Shown here in pieces: positions 48,217 through 56,840 of a DNA stretch of 57,710 nucleotides (the stretch's first letter is position 1; each line of letters starts with the position of its first letter). Position numbers and translations under genes: made by a program. Origin of the DNA: Candidatus Peribacteria bacterium (GTDB lineage: Bacteria > Patescibacteriota > Gracilibacteria > Peribacterales > Peribacteraceae). The notes beneath the pieces are model-generated. The model was not told the origin of the DNA. It ran no database searches and saw nothing but the letters and a program-made list of their open reading frames with translations. The stretch spans positions 1 through 57,710 of the forward strand of contig JAHFJP010000002.1 of NCBI GenBank assembly GCA_023245765.1, read 5' to 3'.

Positions 48217-49389
48217 ATGCTGCTCCGACGCATCAGCTACCGGATCGCCCTGCAGTTCACGGCGTTCGTTTTTGGACTGCTCGTGATCAACGGCGCTCTG
48301 TTTCTGGCCGTGGACATCGTCAACGCTGGCAGACTGGCGCACCTGCGATTGATGAATCACGCGTCGGGATTTACGCAGCAGCACAGCGAGGTCGCCCCCG
48401 AAGGTCTGGGGGCCTTCCTGCCGCCGATGCTTCGGGAGCGCACGCGCATCGCGGATCCCGAAGGCAATTCCGTCTACGCCGGAGAACTCTTTTCCGATGT
48501 TCCTTTTTCTTCCGCTCCCGAATTCTCTTCCGCGCGCATTCATGGCGAAGAATACACAATTTTCACGGCGCCGATTCTGCAGGATGAGCACGTGGTCGGC
48601 TATATGCAGATCGCGGACACGGCCCGTATTCCCCGTCGCGACCTGCCGGAGCGGGTGCTGCTCTTTCTTGTTCTGAGCGCTGCAGTCTCCGCGTTGACGT
48701 TTTTCGTCGGGCTCTACTTTGCGCGTAAGAGTCTGGCGCCGGCCGAAGAGACCATGGAACGTTTGGCGCAGTTCACGCAGGATGCAAGCCACGAACTACG
48801 CACGCCGCTGGCAGTGCTCAATTCCTCACTCGACGTCGCGCTCAAGTCGAAGAACTATAAAGAGGGCATTGAGTCGGCGAAGGACGACGTCAAACAGATC
48901 TCCGTGCTCGTCGAGCGTCTGCTGGAACTCACGCGTCTCGATTCCTTCGCACTCGACTGCACGCGCGTTGACCTCTCCCAGATGCTGACCGAAGCGGCCG
49001 AGAAGTTCTCGCATCTTGCCAAAGAGAAGTCCATCCGCCTTGAGAGCGATATTGCCCCGGGTATCTCTATCCAGGCAGACGCCACGCTGCTGCGCCAGAT
49101 CACCACCAATCTCCTCAGTAACGCGATCAAGTTCAATCACTCCGGCGGTACTGTCATCGTACGACTCACGAAAAAGGCATTCACGATCACCGACACCGGC
49201 ATCGGCATCTCACCGGAGGATCTCCCGCACCTCTTCGACAGGTTCTACCAGGCGGACGGCTCGCGGTCTCGCGGGGGGCTCGGTCTCGGCCTTGCACTCG
49301 TGAAGAGAATCGTCGATCTCCATGACTGGAAGATCGGCGTCGAGAGTGAGGAGGGGCAGGGGACGACGTTCAAGGTCACTTTCTCATGA
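48217..49389 (+). CDS. Membrane sensor histidine kinase
   Basis: A 390-residue kinase. Two membrane helices (about 11-33 and 147-168) bracket an external sensor region of about 110 residues that I do not recognise. The cytoplasmic part has HisKA with His192 (QDASHELRTPL), N box (NLLSNAIKFN, Asn302), DTGIGIS and GLGLGLALVKR. It phosphorylates the regulator encoded 2 bp upstream, with which it forms an operon. The next gene downstream is a likely target (a metal-binding protein), so a metal or envelope signal is a reasonable guess (inference). Confidence 0.9.
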   Translation: MLLRRISYRIALQFTAFVFGLLVINGALFLAVDIVNAGRLAHLRLMNHASGFTQQHSEVAPEGLGAFLPPMLRERTRIADPEGNSVYAGELFSDVPFSSAPEFSSARIHGEEYTIFTAPILQDEHVVGYMQIADTARIPRRDLPERVLLFLVLSAAVSALTFFVGLYFARKSLAPAEETMERLAQFTQDASHELRTPLAVLNSSLDVALKSKNYKEGIESAKDDVKQISVLVERLLELTRLDSFALDCTRVDLSQMLTEAAEKFSHLAKEKSIRLESDIAPGISIQADATLLRQITTNLLSNAIKFNHSGGTVIVRLTKKAFTITDTGIGISPEDLPHLFDRFYQADGSRSRGGLGLGLALVKRIVDLHDWKIGVESEEGQGTTFKVTFS

Positions 49390-49410
49390 TCTTGAAGCCA
49401 AAAATACACT

Positions 49411-49443
49411 CTTAATCCTCCCTTAAACACGCACCCATACACT
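49411..49443 (+). promoter_or_regulatory. Response-regulator box and -10 of the Gly/His-tail gene
   Basis: CTTAAT (49411-49416) and CTTAAA (49422-49427) again with an 11-bp period, then 10 nt to TACACT (49438-49443). It mirrors the boxes before the response regulator at 47512-47545. Confidence 0.55.
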
Positions 49444-49477
49444 GCTGCTCGGACCGTCCATCTTCGTTCTTTCTATC

Positions 49478-49495
49478 GCAGGCAAGAATGCCTGC
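49478..49495 (+). promoter_or_regulatory. 5'-leader hairpin, possibly an attenuator
   Basis: GCAGGCA-AGAA-TGCCTGC forms a 7-bp hairpin followed by ATTTGTATTTTTTT, in the leader of the gene at 49522. It could partly terminate transcription. Similar GCAGGCA hairpins are common in bacterial intergenic DNA. Confidence 0.4.
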
Positions 49496-49521
49496 ATTTG
49501 TATTTTTTTCCCTCATTCTCT

Positions 49522-50079
49522 ATGAACTTCAAGACTTCGATGACTGCCGCGGCGTCGGTTGCGGCCGGCGCCGTGCTGACGATAGCAATAGCCGCGTTTG
49601 CCCAGAGCAGCGCGGCATCCGATTCAACCACCCGTCCTATCCCGACCCAAACCTGCGTGCAGGCGATGGCGACCGAAATGGGATCACATCTGGCGAACTT
49701 CGATACCGAAAACGCGAAACGCAAGACCCTGATGCAGACGCAGCTGGCCGCACTCGCGGCCGCCGCCAACATCACGGATGACACTGCCCGCGGAGAGGCT
49801 CTCACGAAAGCTCGTGAGGACTTCCATGCGGCCATGAAAGCCGACATGGAAGCACACAAAGCCGAGCGAGAAGCCTCAATGGCAGCGATCAAGACTGCCT
49901 GCGGTGATTCCTTCAGGCATGGTTTTGGAATGGGAATGATGAAGGGGCCTGGCTTCTTCGGTGGACCCGGTCACGGGAAGGGCTTCGGCCCGCACGACAG
50001 GCACCACGATGATGACGGCGACGGTGATGGGGAAACCAATGATGACGCAAACGCCAACACCCAGACGCAAAACCAGTAA
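49522..50079 (+). CDS. Exported helical protein with Gly/His/Asp-rich tail
   Basis: A 185-residue protein with a signal peptide (MNFKTSMTAAASVAAGAV..., cleaved near AFA-QS). The mature part is a helical region (about 45-125) with a regular pattern reminiscent of periplasmic Spy/CpxP proteins; no family is certain. The C-terminal 60 residues are rich in Gly, Met, His, Asp (HGFGMGMMKG, HDRHHDDDGDGDGE), suitable for metal binding. Its promoter carries the same CTTAAT-type repeats as the two-component system upstream, so it is probably the system's target. The start at 49522 puts the signal peptide first. A terminator follows. Confidence 0.65.
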   Translation: MNFKTSMTAAASVAAGAVLTIAIAAFAQSSAASDSTTRPIPTQTCVQAMATEMGSHLANFDTENAKRKTLMQTQLAALAAAANITDDTARGEALTKAREDFHAAMKADMEAHKAEREASMAAIKTACGDSFRHGFGMGMMKGPGFFGGPGHGKGFGPHDRHHDDDGDGDGETNDDANANTQTQNQ

Positions 50080-50106
50080 TGGGGAAACATCACAGGCTTG
50101 GGAAAG

Positions 50107-50134
50107 AAAGCCGCGGGGAAGCGGCTTCTTTCTT
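50107..50134 (+). terminator. Terminator after the Gly/His-tail gene
   Basis: AAGCCGC and GCGGCTT arms around GGGGAA, followed by CTTTCTT. Confidence 0.7.
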
Positions 50135-50201
50135 ATACAACAGGGGAAATTGCGACTTTTTGAGGGCTCTCCGCCGATGATCCCGCTATTCTTTTCGCCA
50201 C

Positions 50202-51569
50202 ATGAACAGACTCAGGATTCTCGCGGTTTCTCTGATGTTCCTCATTGGTTTCCCGCTTGTTCCGACGGTATCGGCGGCACCCGTTCCATTCCCGGACATG
50301 TCCAATTCGTGGTTCCGCTACCGCGAGTCGGTGCAGTATCTCCGTGACCGCAATGCCATCAGTGGTTATCCCGATGGGACCTTCAAACCGTCTTCAACCG
50401 TGAACCGTGCCGAATTTCTCAAACTCGTCTTCCGTGCCAAAGGAGCACCGGAACCCGTGAGCGGCGATTGTTTCGTCGATGTGAAGGAGAGTGACTGGTT
50501 CGCGCCGTTCGTCTGCGCGGCAAAGCGGCGCGGGATCATCGAAGGCTACCCCACTGCGAGTGGCAGCGTCTTTAAACCCGGCCAGCCAGTCGTCTTCGCT
50601 GAGGCGATCAAGATGGCGCTCGCGGCGTACGGAAAAGACGTGACGACTGCGGCACCTGGCGAGAAATGGTATGAACCGTACGCGCTTGATCTCGACCGGA
50701 CGGGCATCCTGTGGCGGCACTCGTATCTGCCGTGGGAGCCGCTCTCTCGCGAGCGGGCGGCAGATCTGATCGCGCGGTTCCTGCACGTGGAGGAAGAACG
50801 CATCGATCCCAGCCGCTCGACTGGCTGCGGAAAGCCGCTGCCCCCACAGCCGTCATCGGTCTCCGTGAACGGCGTCGACCGGACGTTCTACCTCACCGTT
50901 CCCGGCAACTACCGCTCCAGCGAGCTGACGCCGCTCATCATCGCGTTCCATGGGCGCACCAACAGCAACGAAGAGCTGCGCGCGTACATCGGGCTCGATA
51001 AGAATGCACCTGGATTCTTTATCGCCTATCCCACCGCGATTCGCAGTCCTTCGGGGACATTTTCTTGGAGCGGGTCCAACGGAAATGCGGCCGATGTCTC
51101 GTTTTTTGACGCACTGGTGGAATCCATTGCCGACAAGTATTGCATCGACATGGACCGGATCTTCGTCGCGGGCCATTCGCTCGGTGCGTGGATGAGTAAC
51201 AGCGTGGCGTGCCTCCGTGGAGGAGTCGTGCGGGCATCGGGAACCGTCGCGGGCGATTCCGTGATTGCCGACTGTACGGGCCCCTCGGCGGCCCTCCTGA
51301 TCAATAATCCCCACGACGCCCTCTCGCCCTTCGCGGCCGCCGAGCGCACGCGCAACACGCGGCTCAAAGAAAACGGTTGCGAGCTGACCTCCGAACTCGT
51401 CCAACCCGATGCGCTCAAATGCCAGCTCTACAAAAACTGCGATGGGGGCAATACCGTGATGTGGTGCCCGCATGAGCTCGACAAGGATCCCCGGGGTGTT
51501 CTCTACCCGCACAACTGGCCACGCGAGGCGGCCCCGACGATCGTGAAGTTCTTTGAGGGAATGCGGTGA
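50202..51569 (+). CDS. SLH-anchored esterase (PHB-depolymerase/feruloyl-esterase-like)
   Basis: A 455-residue exported protein. After a signal peptide come three SLH repeats (about 30-205; GYPDGTFKPSSTVNRAEFLKL is the clearest) and then an alpha/beta-hydrolase domain (about 215-455): an oxyanion loop LIIAFHGRTNS, the nucleophile in VAGHSLGAW (Ser in GHSLG), and a later His in the PHNWPREA region. It resembles the LpqC/polyhydroxybutyrate depolymerase family. This would be a surface-bound esterase acting on extracellular polymer or cell-wall esters; the substrate is unknown. The stop is 4 nt from the convergent sigma-factor stop. Confidence 0.8.
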   Translation: MNRLRILAVSLMFLIGFPLVPTVSAAPVPFPDMSNSWFRYRESVQYLRDRNAISGYPDGTFKPSSTVNRAEFLKLVFRAKGAPEPVSGDCFVDVKESDWFAPFVCAAKRRGIIEGYPTASGSVFKPGQPVVFAEAIKMALAAYGKDVTTAAPGEKWYEPYALDLDRTGILWRHSYLPWEPLSRERAADLIARFLHVEEERIDPSRSTGCGKPLPPQPSSVSVNGVDRTFYLTVPGNYRSSELTPLIIAFHGRTNSNEELRAYIGLDKNAPGFFIAYPTAIRSPSGTFSWSGSNGNAADVSFFDALVESIADKYCIDMDRIFVAGHSLGAWMSNSVACLRGGVVRASGTVAGDSVIADCTGPSAALLINNPHDALSPFAAAERTRNTRLKENGCELTSELVQPDALKCQLYKNCDGGNTVMWCPHELDKDPRGVLYPHNWPREAAPTIVKFFEGMR

Positions 51570-51573
51570 GTGT

Positions 51574-52212
51574 TCAATCAACCGTGTACGACATCGAGAT
51601 CTTTGAGCGTGGAGCAGTGGTAAGGCGCAGTCTCAAATTTTTTAATCCACGGAAGATGCGGACAGACACCACGTTCGCCGTCTCTCCCGTTCGCCTCGCG
51701 ATTTCCGCGGGAGCGATTCCCAGAATGAAGCGTTGGTGCAGGACGTGCCTGTACGGGATCGGCATGTTGTCGAGTTCTTTGAGCGGCTTCTCGGAGTCGA
51801 GCTGACTGTAGGTGTAATGCCACGGGTCGACCGCAGGTTCGAATCCCGTTTCCAGCAGCTGATCGAGCGAAGTCTCCTTTTTCCTGCGCACGTGATTGAC
51901 GAAGAGGTTATGGGCGATCCGGTAGAGGAACGCACGCGCATGCAGAATCGATTCTTCGCGCTGGAGGCACATCCAGAAGCGGAGGAACGTCTCCTGCGTC
52001 AGATCCAGGGAGGCGTTGCGGTCGCGGCACTTCCAGAGGCAATAGCGGAAGATCGCATCCTTGTGGAGGTCATACAGAGCGGTGAAGTCGTCCATCATGG
52101 GCGGATATGACTCAACCGTGTCTGCTTCGTCCGCAAAGTTCGGGCGGGTTGCCGCAACGGCAGCAGTGCGATTCAGACGATGATTCTTTGAGTGAGGATG
52201 AGTGTTTTTCAT
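51574..52212 (-). CDS. ECF-type sigma-70 factor
   Basis: A 212-residue alternative sigma factor. Region 2 (DFTALYDLHKDAIFRYCLWKCRDRNASLDLTQETFLRFW) binds core polymerase and the -10 element; region 4 (LPIPYRHVLHQRF, IAPAEIARRTGETANVVSVRIFRGLKNLR) the -35. A His/Arg-rich N-terminal extension of about 35 residues is present. No anti-sigma gene is adjacent, unusual for ECF factors, so control may be by transcription or a tail. The upstream 313 bp contain no recognisable gene. Confidence 0.85.
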   Translation of the reverse strand: MKNTHPHSKNHRLNRTAAVAATRPNFADEADTVESYPPMMDDFTALYDLHKDAIFRYCLWKCRDRNASLDLTQETFLRFWMCLQREESILHARAFLYRIAHNLFVNHVRRKKETSLDQLLETGFEPAVDPWHYTYSQLDSEKPLKELDNMPIPYRHVLHQRFILGIAPAEIARRTGETANVVSVRIFRGLKNLRLRLTTAPRSKISMSYTVD

Positions 52213-52525
52213 AAGAGGGAGAGAAGAAAGAGGCAGAACATTTCATGCGCGATTCATTGTCCGCCGCACAACGGATCGTGTTCCTGCGATGCCGGATGTT
52301 CCCGGAAACGTTTTCTGATGAATCGTGGGGAACCACGATTGCTGCATGCGGGAGAAACGCCAGATAGTCCGGAGAGACGTTTGGTAGAGACGATGAGTAC
52401 GCATAGGAGTGAGAAGGTATGGGCTAGGACTCACGACAATAGATGCGTGCGCTTTTTGCGCAAGCACATGCGAATACATGAAGTCGCCAGCATCAGAGAC
52501 GCCTCGTACTCCTTTGGACCAGGTA
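52213..52525. other. Gene-poor intergenic region upstream of the sigma factor
   Basis: 313 bp with no supported gene, RNA or repeat. It must contain the sigma-factor promoter on the minus strand and the end of the zinc-ribbon gene. I saw no clear -10/-35 pair or terminator. Confidence 0.5.
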
Positions 52526-52948
52526 TCAGATAGACCAGCTCGTCTGAAAATCCGCAGGCATGCGTTCGATGAGAGCCCGTGCCTGCGAATCAGGATGATT
52601 TTTTTCCTGAGGAAGATCTGCTTCGGTTAGGAGTTTGCGAAAATGAACATAGTAGGCTGCCACCAGCCGGTAGCGGTGCCCCGTGATCTGTGCTGTTTTG
52701 TGTGCTGAGAAATCGATACAGAAACACAGGAGAATCTCGGCACATTGCTGCAGCTTGTTCTGCTTCGTCACTTTGTGGATCCGGAACTTCTTTCCGCACA
52801 CGGTGCATTTTTTGCGTCCGTCTCCCAGGGTATTGAGCTTCGTTCGCACCTCACAATGAGGACACAGGATGTGCCTGGAGTCATCACTCTGGGTGGGACG
52901 CACCTTTTCCCTGAGGTGCGGCACGAGGGAATCCGCGTTAATGATCAT
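52526..52948 (-). CDS. Zinc-ribbon/HTH protein resembling the N-terminal part of an IS1595-type transposase
   Basis: A 140-residue protein. Two Cys pairs (CPHCEVRTKL, KKCTVCGKKFRIHK) form a zinc ribbon, followed by helices with ILLCFCIDFSAHKTAQITGHRYRLVAAYYVHFRKLL. This order resembles the start of IS1595-family transposases, where the ribbon and HTH precede the DDE domain. The catalytic domain is absent here and not found nearby. It may be a remnant or a domesticated DNA-binding protein. No terminal inverted repeats were found. Confidence 0.45.
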   Translation of the reverse strand: MIINADSLVPHLREKVRPTQSDDSRHILCPHCEVRTKLNTLGDGRKKCTVCGKKFRIHKVTKQNKLQQCAEILLCFCIDFSAHKTAQITGHRYRLVAAYYVHFRKLLTEADLPQEKNHPDSQARALIERMPADFQTSWSI

Positions 52949-53067
52949 AGGCAGAGCGCAAAAGTCAGACTGTGAACTGTCATTCTAGTCCTTTCCAGGG
53001 GCCAATAGTGGAAAAACAAGAGAGAAGCGACAGATTTTGAAAATGGTGCTTGGTATTTTTTCATCGC

Positions 53068-53439
53068 TCACCGAAGGTATTTTCCGACGGAAGTCCAGAT
53101 CTGATCGTCATCCATATCGCTTTTGATCAGGTATTCGGCCACATCGAACTCTTCGCACCGGATGATGGTTTTTTTGTCACTGAGATTAGTACAGACGAAT
53201 ACGGGGAATTTCATGTTCTTGTTTTTCCTGTACTGCAAAACGGCAAAACCATCCACATTCGGCATAATCAGGTCCAGGAGCAGGAGATCAGGAGGATCGT
53301 TGTCGATGACGTCAATGGCCTCCTGGCCGTTGATCGCGGTGCTCACGCGAACACCGTGCTTGCTGAGAACTTTTCGTATCATCTCGAGCAGGAATGCATC
53401 ATCCTCGGCAACGAGTACGTGTTTTTGGTGGTCGTTCAT
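53068..53439 (-). CDS. Single-domain response regulator (RR1)
   Basis: A 123-residue receiver-only protein. Acidic pocket Glu12-Asp13-Asp14 region, phosphoacceptor Asp56 (DLLLLDLIMP), Thr in FVCTNLSD and Lys in YLIKSDMD. There is no output domain. It shares about 40-50% identity with the neighbouring RR2 gene and lies downstream of it and of the PAS kinase on the same strand, so it is probably phosphorylated by that kinase. Its output is unknown; phosphorelay or protein-protein signalling is likely. Confidence 0.85.
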   Translation of the reverse strand: MNDHQKHVLVAEDDAFLLEMIRKVLSKHGVRVSTAINGQEAIDVIDNDPPDLLLLDLIMPNVDGFAVLQYRKNKNMKFPVFVCTNLSDKKTIIRCEEFDVAEYLIKSDMDDDQIWTSVGKYLR

Positions 53440-53494
53440 GGGTGGGTTGGGGAATCAGAGAGGTAAAAGTATGCATGTGGAGGTCTTGTATTTT

Positions 53495-53866
53495 TTAACG
53501 CAGATACTTTTCAATCGCGGGCCAGAGCGCCTCGTCGTCCATGTCGTTCTTCACGAAGTAATCCTGCACATTCATCTGCCTGCATTTTTCTTTCGTCATC
53601 TTGTCACTCATGTTGGATATCACGATCACGGGGCAGTTCACGTGGCGTTCCCGTATGACCTTGAGGACGCCGTGCCCATCCAGCACTGGCATGAGGACAT
53701 CGAGGAGCACCACGTCGGGCACGTCCTTCTCCAGTGCCTCCAGTGCCTCCAGTGCCTCCTGTCCGTTGTAGGTGATCGTGACGCGTACATTCTTCTTGCT
53801 CAGAATTTTCCCCATCATATCGGCCAGGAGGGCATCATCTTCGGCGATGAGAACGTGTTTGCTCAT
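53495..53866 (-). CDS. Single-domain response regulator (RR2) with expanded 9-bp repeat
   Basis: A 123-residue receiver protein with Asp10-Asp11, phosphoacceptor Asp56, Ser in VISNMSD and Lys in YFVKNDMD. The helix before strand 3 contains EALEALEALE, encoded by three tandem copies of a 9-bp unit (CAGTGCCTC on the plus strand, about 53733-53759), which lengthens the loop by three residues compared with RR1. It starts 6 nt after the PAS kinase stop, so kinase, RR2 and RR1 form one unit. Confidence 0.87.
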   Translation of the reverse strand: MSKHVLIAEDDALLADMMGKILSKKNVRVTITYNGQEALEALEALEKDVPDVVLLDVLMPVLDGHGVLKVIRERHVNCPVIVISNMSDKMTKEKCRQMNVQDYFVKNDMDDEALWPAIEKYLR

Positions 53867-53872
53867 AAAACA

Positions 53873-55177
53873 TCAGGAAGGAAATAGAAGAGTGAATGTG
53901 GTGCCTTTGTTTTCCTGTGAGACAAACGAAATCGTCCCGCCGATCAGCCGTACGATGTTGTAGACCATGTATAGGCCGATACCGGTTCCCGATGCCGCCG
54001 GACTCGCGATGTTCGATGCACGGAAGAATTTTTTCGGAATTTTCCGTTGTTCTTCCTTTGGAATGCCGTACCCCGTATCCGCCACATCAATACGGATCAT
54101 CATCCCCTGCAGAGCTGCGGTCAGTTTCACTTTGCCGCCTTTTGGCGTGTATTTGTATGCATTACTGAGGAGGTTATCCAGTATTTCGATGAGCAACTGC
54201 TCATCCGTTTCCGCAACCAGATCCTGCGGGCACCGGACTTCGATCTCGAGCCCGTTCCTCAGCCGGTGCGCATCGTGCAAACGCACGACTTTTTCGAGCA
54301 CTGCCTTCAGGTTCATCTCCACCATTTCCGGTTCCGTGGCACTCTCTTCAAGATACGAGATCATCAACATTCTCCGGATCGTCACCGCCATCTGCGTCGA
54401 CGTTTCGTGCGCGGTGTGCACCAGCTTTTTGAGATTATCGGGAAGATTTTCCCTCTTGAGACTCGAGAGTGCCCACCGGATCGCCGTCAGCGGTGTACGC
54501 AGCTGATGTGATGCGATGGCCATGAATTCCGACCGGGCTTTGTCGATTTCTTTCTCTTTGGTGATGTCCCGGAACACATTCACGGCGCCCATCAGCTCCT
54601 TGCCGATAAAAATGGGAGCAACCGTCATCGCAACGGGGAACGAAGTTTCATCTTTCTTTTTATAGAAGAGGGTGCTGCCGCTCGCGCCGTTCACCGTAGC
54701 AGAAATGTCTTTGAGCGAATGCCGCGGCTGCAAAATGATTTTGCCATCGGAATCCACCATCGGTATCACCCCGGACAGGAACTTTCCCCGCACTTCCGAC
54801 TCCTTCCAGCCGAGCAATCTCTCAAACGCTTTGTTCGTCATCAGAATTCTGCCGTCTTTATCCGTCGCCACGAGACCATCGCCGATACTCGCCAGGATTG
54901 CCTCGTCTTTCGCCTTCATTTGTTCCAGATCTTTCGTGCGTTCAAAAACTTTTTTTTCAAGCGTTTCGTGCGAGATTTTGAGCTTTTTCGCCGTGACGAC
55001 CAGCTTGCGCCGGACTCTCTCCTTTTCCCGGGCGGTTGCGGCAAGTTGCGTGGCTTTACGACGGAGTTTCTTCGCTGTCACGACGAGCTTGCGTCGCACG
55101 ACTTCTTTTTCCGTCGCCAATTTCTTCAAGGCGAGGGTCGTGGCATGAGATCCGGACAGAGGGGGTTTTTTGCCCAT
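53873..55177 (-). CDS. Soluble PAS-domain histidine kinase
   Basis: A 434-residue kinase with no membrane segment. The N-terminal 70 residues are a basic coiled coil with an exact 12-residue repeat, VRRKLVVTAKKL, at 27-38 and 55-66. A PAS domain spans about 92-205 (AILASIGDGLVATDKDGRILMTN). HisKA has His224 (AIASHQLRTPL); the ATPase has NLLSNAYKY, DTGYGIP and GTGIGLYMVYN. It is the first gene of an operon with two receiver proteins. The signal sensed by PAS is unknown. Confidence 0.9.
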   Translation of the reverse strand: MGKKPPLSGSHATTLALKKLATEKEVVRRKLVVTAKKLRRKATQLAATAREKERVRRKLVVTAKKLKISHETLEKKVFERTKDLEQMKAKDEAILASIGDGLVATDKDGRILMTNKAFERLLGWKESEVRGKFLSGVIPMVDSDGKIILQPRHSLKDISATVNGASGSTLFYKKKDETSFPVAMTVAPIFIGKELMGAVNVFRDITKEKEIDKARSEFMAIASHQLRTPLTAIRWALSSLKRENLPDNLKKLVHTAHETSTQMAVTIRRMLMISYLEESATEPEMVEMNLKAVLEKVVRLHDAHRLRNGLEIEVRCPQDLVAETDEQLLIEILDNLLSNAYKYTPKGGKVKLTAALQGMMIRIDVADTGYGIPKEEQRKIPKKFFRASNIASPAASGTGIGLYMVYNIVRLIGGTISFVSQENKGTTFTLLFPS

Positions 55178-55210
55178 AAACGAAGATCAGACACTCAGAT
55201 CTCCGTTTTC

Positions 55211-55906
55211 TTACATCAGATTATGGCCCACCACGGCAAACAGCCTGGTAGGGGCTTCCGTTGCATCCTTGATCTTCATCGGTGCCACGATGATTTTGGC
55301 TCCCGTTAGGGGTAACTGGCCTGCGTTTGCGACGTTTTCGACGATCATCTTGTCTGCGCTCAGGAGCACGCGATGCACGGGAAAATCCTCCCCGCGCGCG
55401 TCGGGCGAGAGCGTATCGATGCCGATGCCGCAGATGTTCCGCTCAAGCAGCAGCTTCGCCGTGTCTTCGTGCAGGCTCGGGAACTTCAGATCATTGCGGT
55501 ACTGTGCGGGACTCTTCCAATGTTTGTCCCAGCCCGTGTAGAACATCACGAACGTTTCCGGCGCTATCTTCCCATGTTCTTTTTCAAACGCCGTAATCTT
55601 CTCCGGCATCACCAGGTACTGTTCATCCGCTTCATCATCGCTGCGAATCACCACGCAGTCGGCCATCACGTGCTCCAGATCCAGAGCATCGATCGTTTTC
55701 CCGCCCGGAATGCAGTGCGCCGGTGCATCGATGTGCGTCCCCGCGCTCGTTTTGCCTTCCATGGTTTGCACACGGAAAAGATTCGGCGCAGTGCAGTCGT
55801 TGTAATCGATCGCGACATGCAAACGAAAACAGCACTCGGCGTCCCAGTGCGGGATATCCGGCGAAAGCGCATGGGTGAGGTCGATGATTGTTCGAGTGGT
55901 CTTCAT
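55211..55906 (-). CDS. Cyclase-family metal-dependent hydrolase (kynurenine formamidase-like)
   Basis: A 231-residue protein with the metal site SAGTHIDAPAH (His58, Asp60, His64) of the cyclase/KynB family. These enzymes hydrolyse formamides, lactams or related amides; the substrate is unclear, as no tryptophan-degradation genes are near. The start overlaps the stop of the upstream amidotransferase by 4 nt (ATGA), so the two are translationally coupled. The pairing suggests a joint role in amide or nitrogen metabolism (inference). Confidence 0.82.
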   Translation of the reverse strand: MKTTRTIIDLTHALSPDIPHWDAECCFRLHVAIDYNDCTAPNLFRVQTMEGKTSAGTHIDAPAHCIPGGKTIDALDLEHVMADCVVIRSDDEADEQYLVMPEKITAFEKEHGKIAPETFVMFYTGWDKHWKSPAQYRNDLKFPSLHEDTAKLLLERNICGIGIDTLSPDARGEDFPVHRVLLSADKMIVENVANAGQLPLTGAKIIVAPMKIKDATEAPTRLFAVVGHNLM

Positions 55907-56619
55907 ACGGTCTTCGCAGGAGCCGTGATGTAATCGAGAAACCGGTAGAGGATGTTGTTGATTTCCGTAAAATCATGCGTCCGCAATTGCTCTGCCGTTT
56001 CGATATAGGGCAGACCTTTGTATTGCTCCAATTCATGTGCATTGTTTTGGATCATTCCCTCAATGGCTTCCGGTGTGAATTCGAAGTGGCATTGAAAACC
56101 GTAGATGGTCGGCGTGTATCGAACGATCTGGCGAGGACAACCGTCGCTTGTTGCAAGTACCTTCGCTTCCGGAGTGAGTCCCGGCATGTCCCCGTGCCAA
56201 TGGCCGACATCGAATGTGTCGGGAAACGATTTGAAAAAGGGATCCTTTTTCCCATCCTCGGTCAGATGCAGAGGAAAAACGCCGATCTCCCTGTTGGGGC
56301 TATGATCAAATCGTGCGCCGAGCGCCTCGCCGATCATCTGTGCGCCCAGACACACGCCGAGCAGGATCTTTTTTTCATTCACAGCTTTTTTGATGAACGC
56401 GATTTCTTTTTGCGCATCAAAATGTGGGCATTCATCGAGCGTCGTCGCTGGACTTTGCGGCCCGCCCATCACTGCCAAGAAATCAAAGTCGCATGTCGTG
56501 GGGAATGCTTCCCCCTCGTAGAGCTTCGTGTAACGGATAGTGCAACCTTTTCGCCGAGCCCAGAGTTCGATGGCTGCCGGAGCCTCGAAGCTTTCATGCA
56601 TTACGATATGGACCTTCAT
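55903..56619 (-). CDS. Class I glutamine amidotransferase-like protein
   Basis: A 238-residue protein with the full GATase1 triad: Cys90 in LGVCLGAQ, His178 and Glu180 in CHFEFTPE. It is a stand-alone domain, related to GMP-synthase-type and YfeJ-like proteins, and would release ammonia from glutamine or hydrolyse a gamma-glutamyl compound. The start has TACAAT (complement of 56627-56632) 7 nt upstream, leaderless. It is the first gene in an operon with the cyclase-family hydrolase. Confidence 0.88.
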   Translation of the reverse strand: MKVHIVMHESFEAPAAIELWARRKGCTIRYTKLYEGEAFPTTCDFDFLAVMGGPQSPATTLDECPHFDAQKEIAFIKKAVNEKKILLGVCLGAQMIGEALGARFDHSPNREIGVFPLHLTEDGKKDPFFKSFPDTFDVGHWHGDMPGLTPEAKVLATSDGCPRQIVRYTPTIYGFQCHFEFTPEAIEGMIQNNAHELEQYKGLPYIETAEQLRTHDFTEINNILYRFLDYITAPAKTV

Positions 56620-56765
56620 ATCCTTGATTGTAGTCGACTAGGATGCCAGTTCAAGGATGAGTGGAAAGGTTCGCAGTATCTGGTACCATCCTCCGGCGCT
56701 TTGGGGCCCGGCTTCGTCTGCGGACTACGCCGAGGCAAGCCCATCGTGTAATCTGTACATCGCCT

Positions 56766-56840
56766 TGGGGAGTAGCCAAGCGGTAAGGCAACGGGCTCTG
56801 AACCCGTCACGCGGGGGTTCGAATCCCTCCTCCCCAGCCA
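56766..56840 (+). tRNA. tRNA-Gln (anticodon CTG)
   Basis: TGGGGAG acceptor with CTCCCCA, anticodon stem ACGGG/CCCGT around CTCTGAA (anticodon CTG), T-loop TTCGAAT, discriminator G, and encoded CCA. The U1-A72 pair is typical of tRNA-Gln. Confidence 0.95.
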
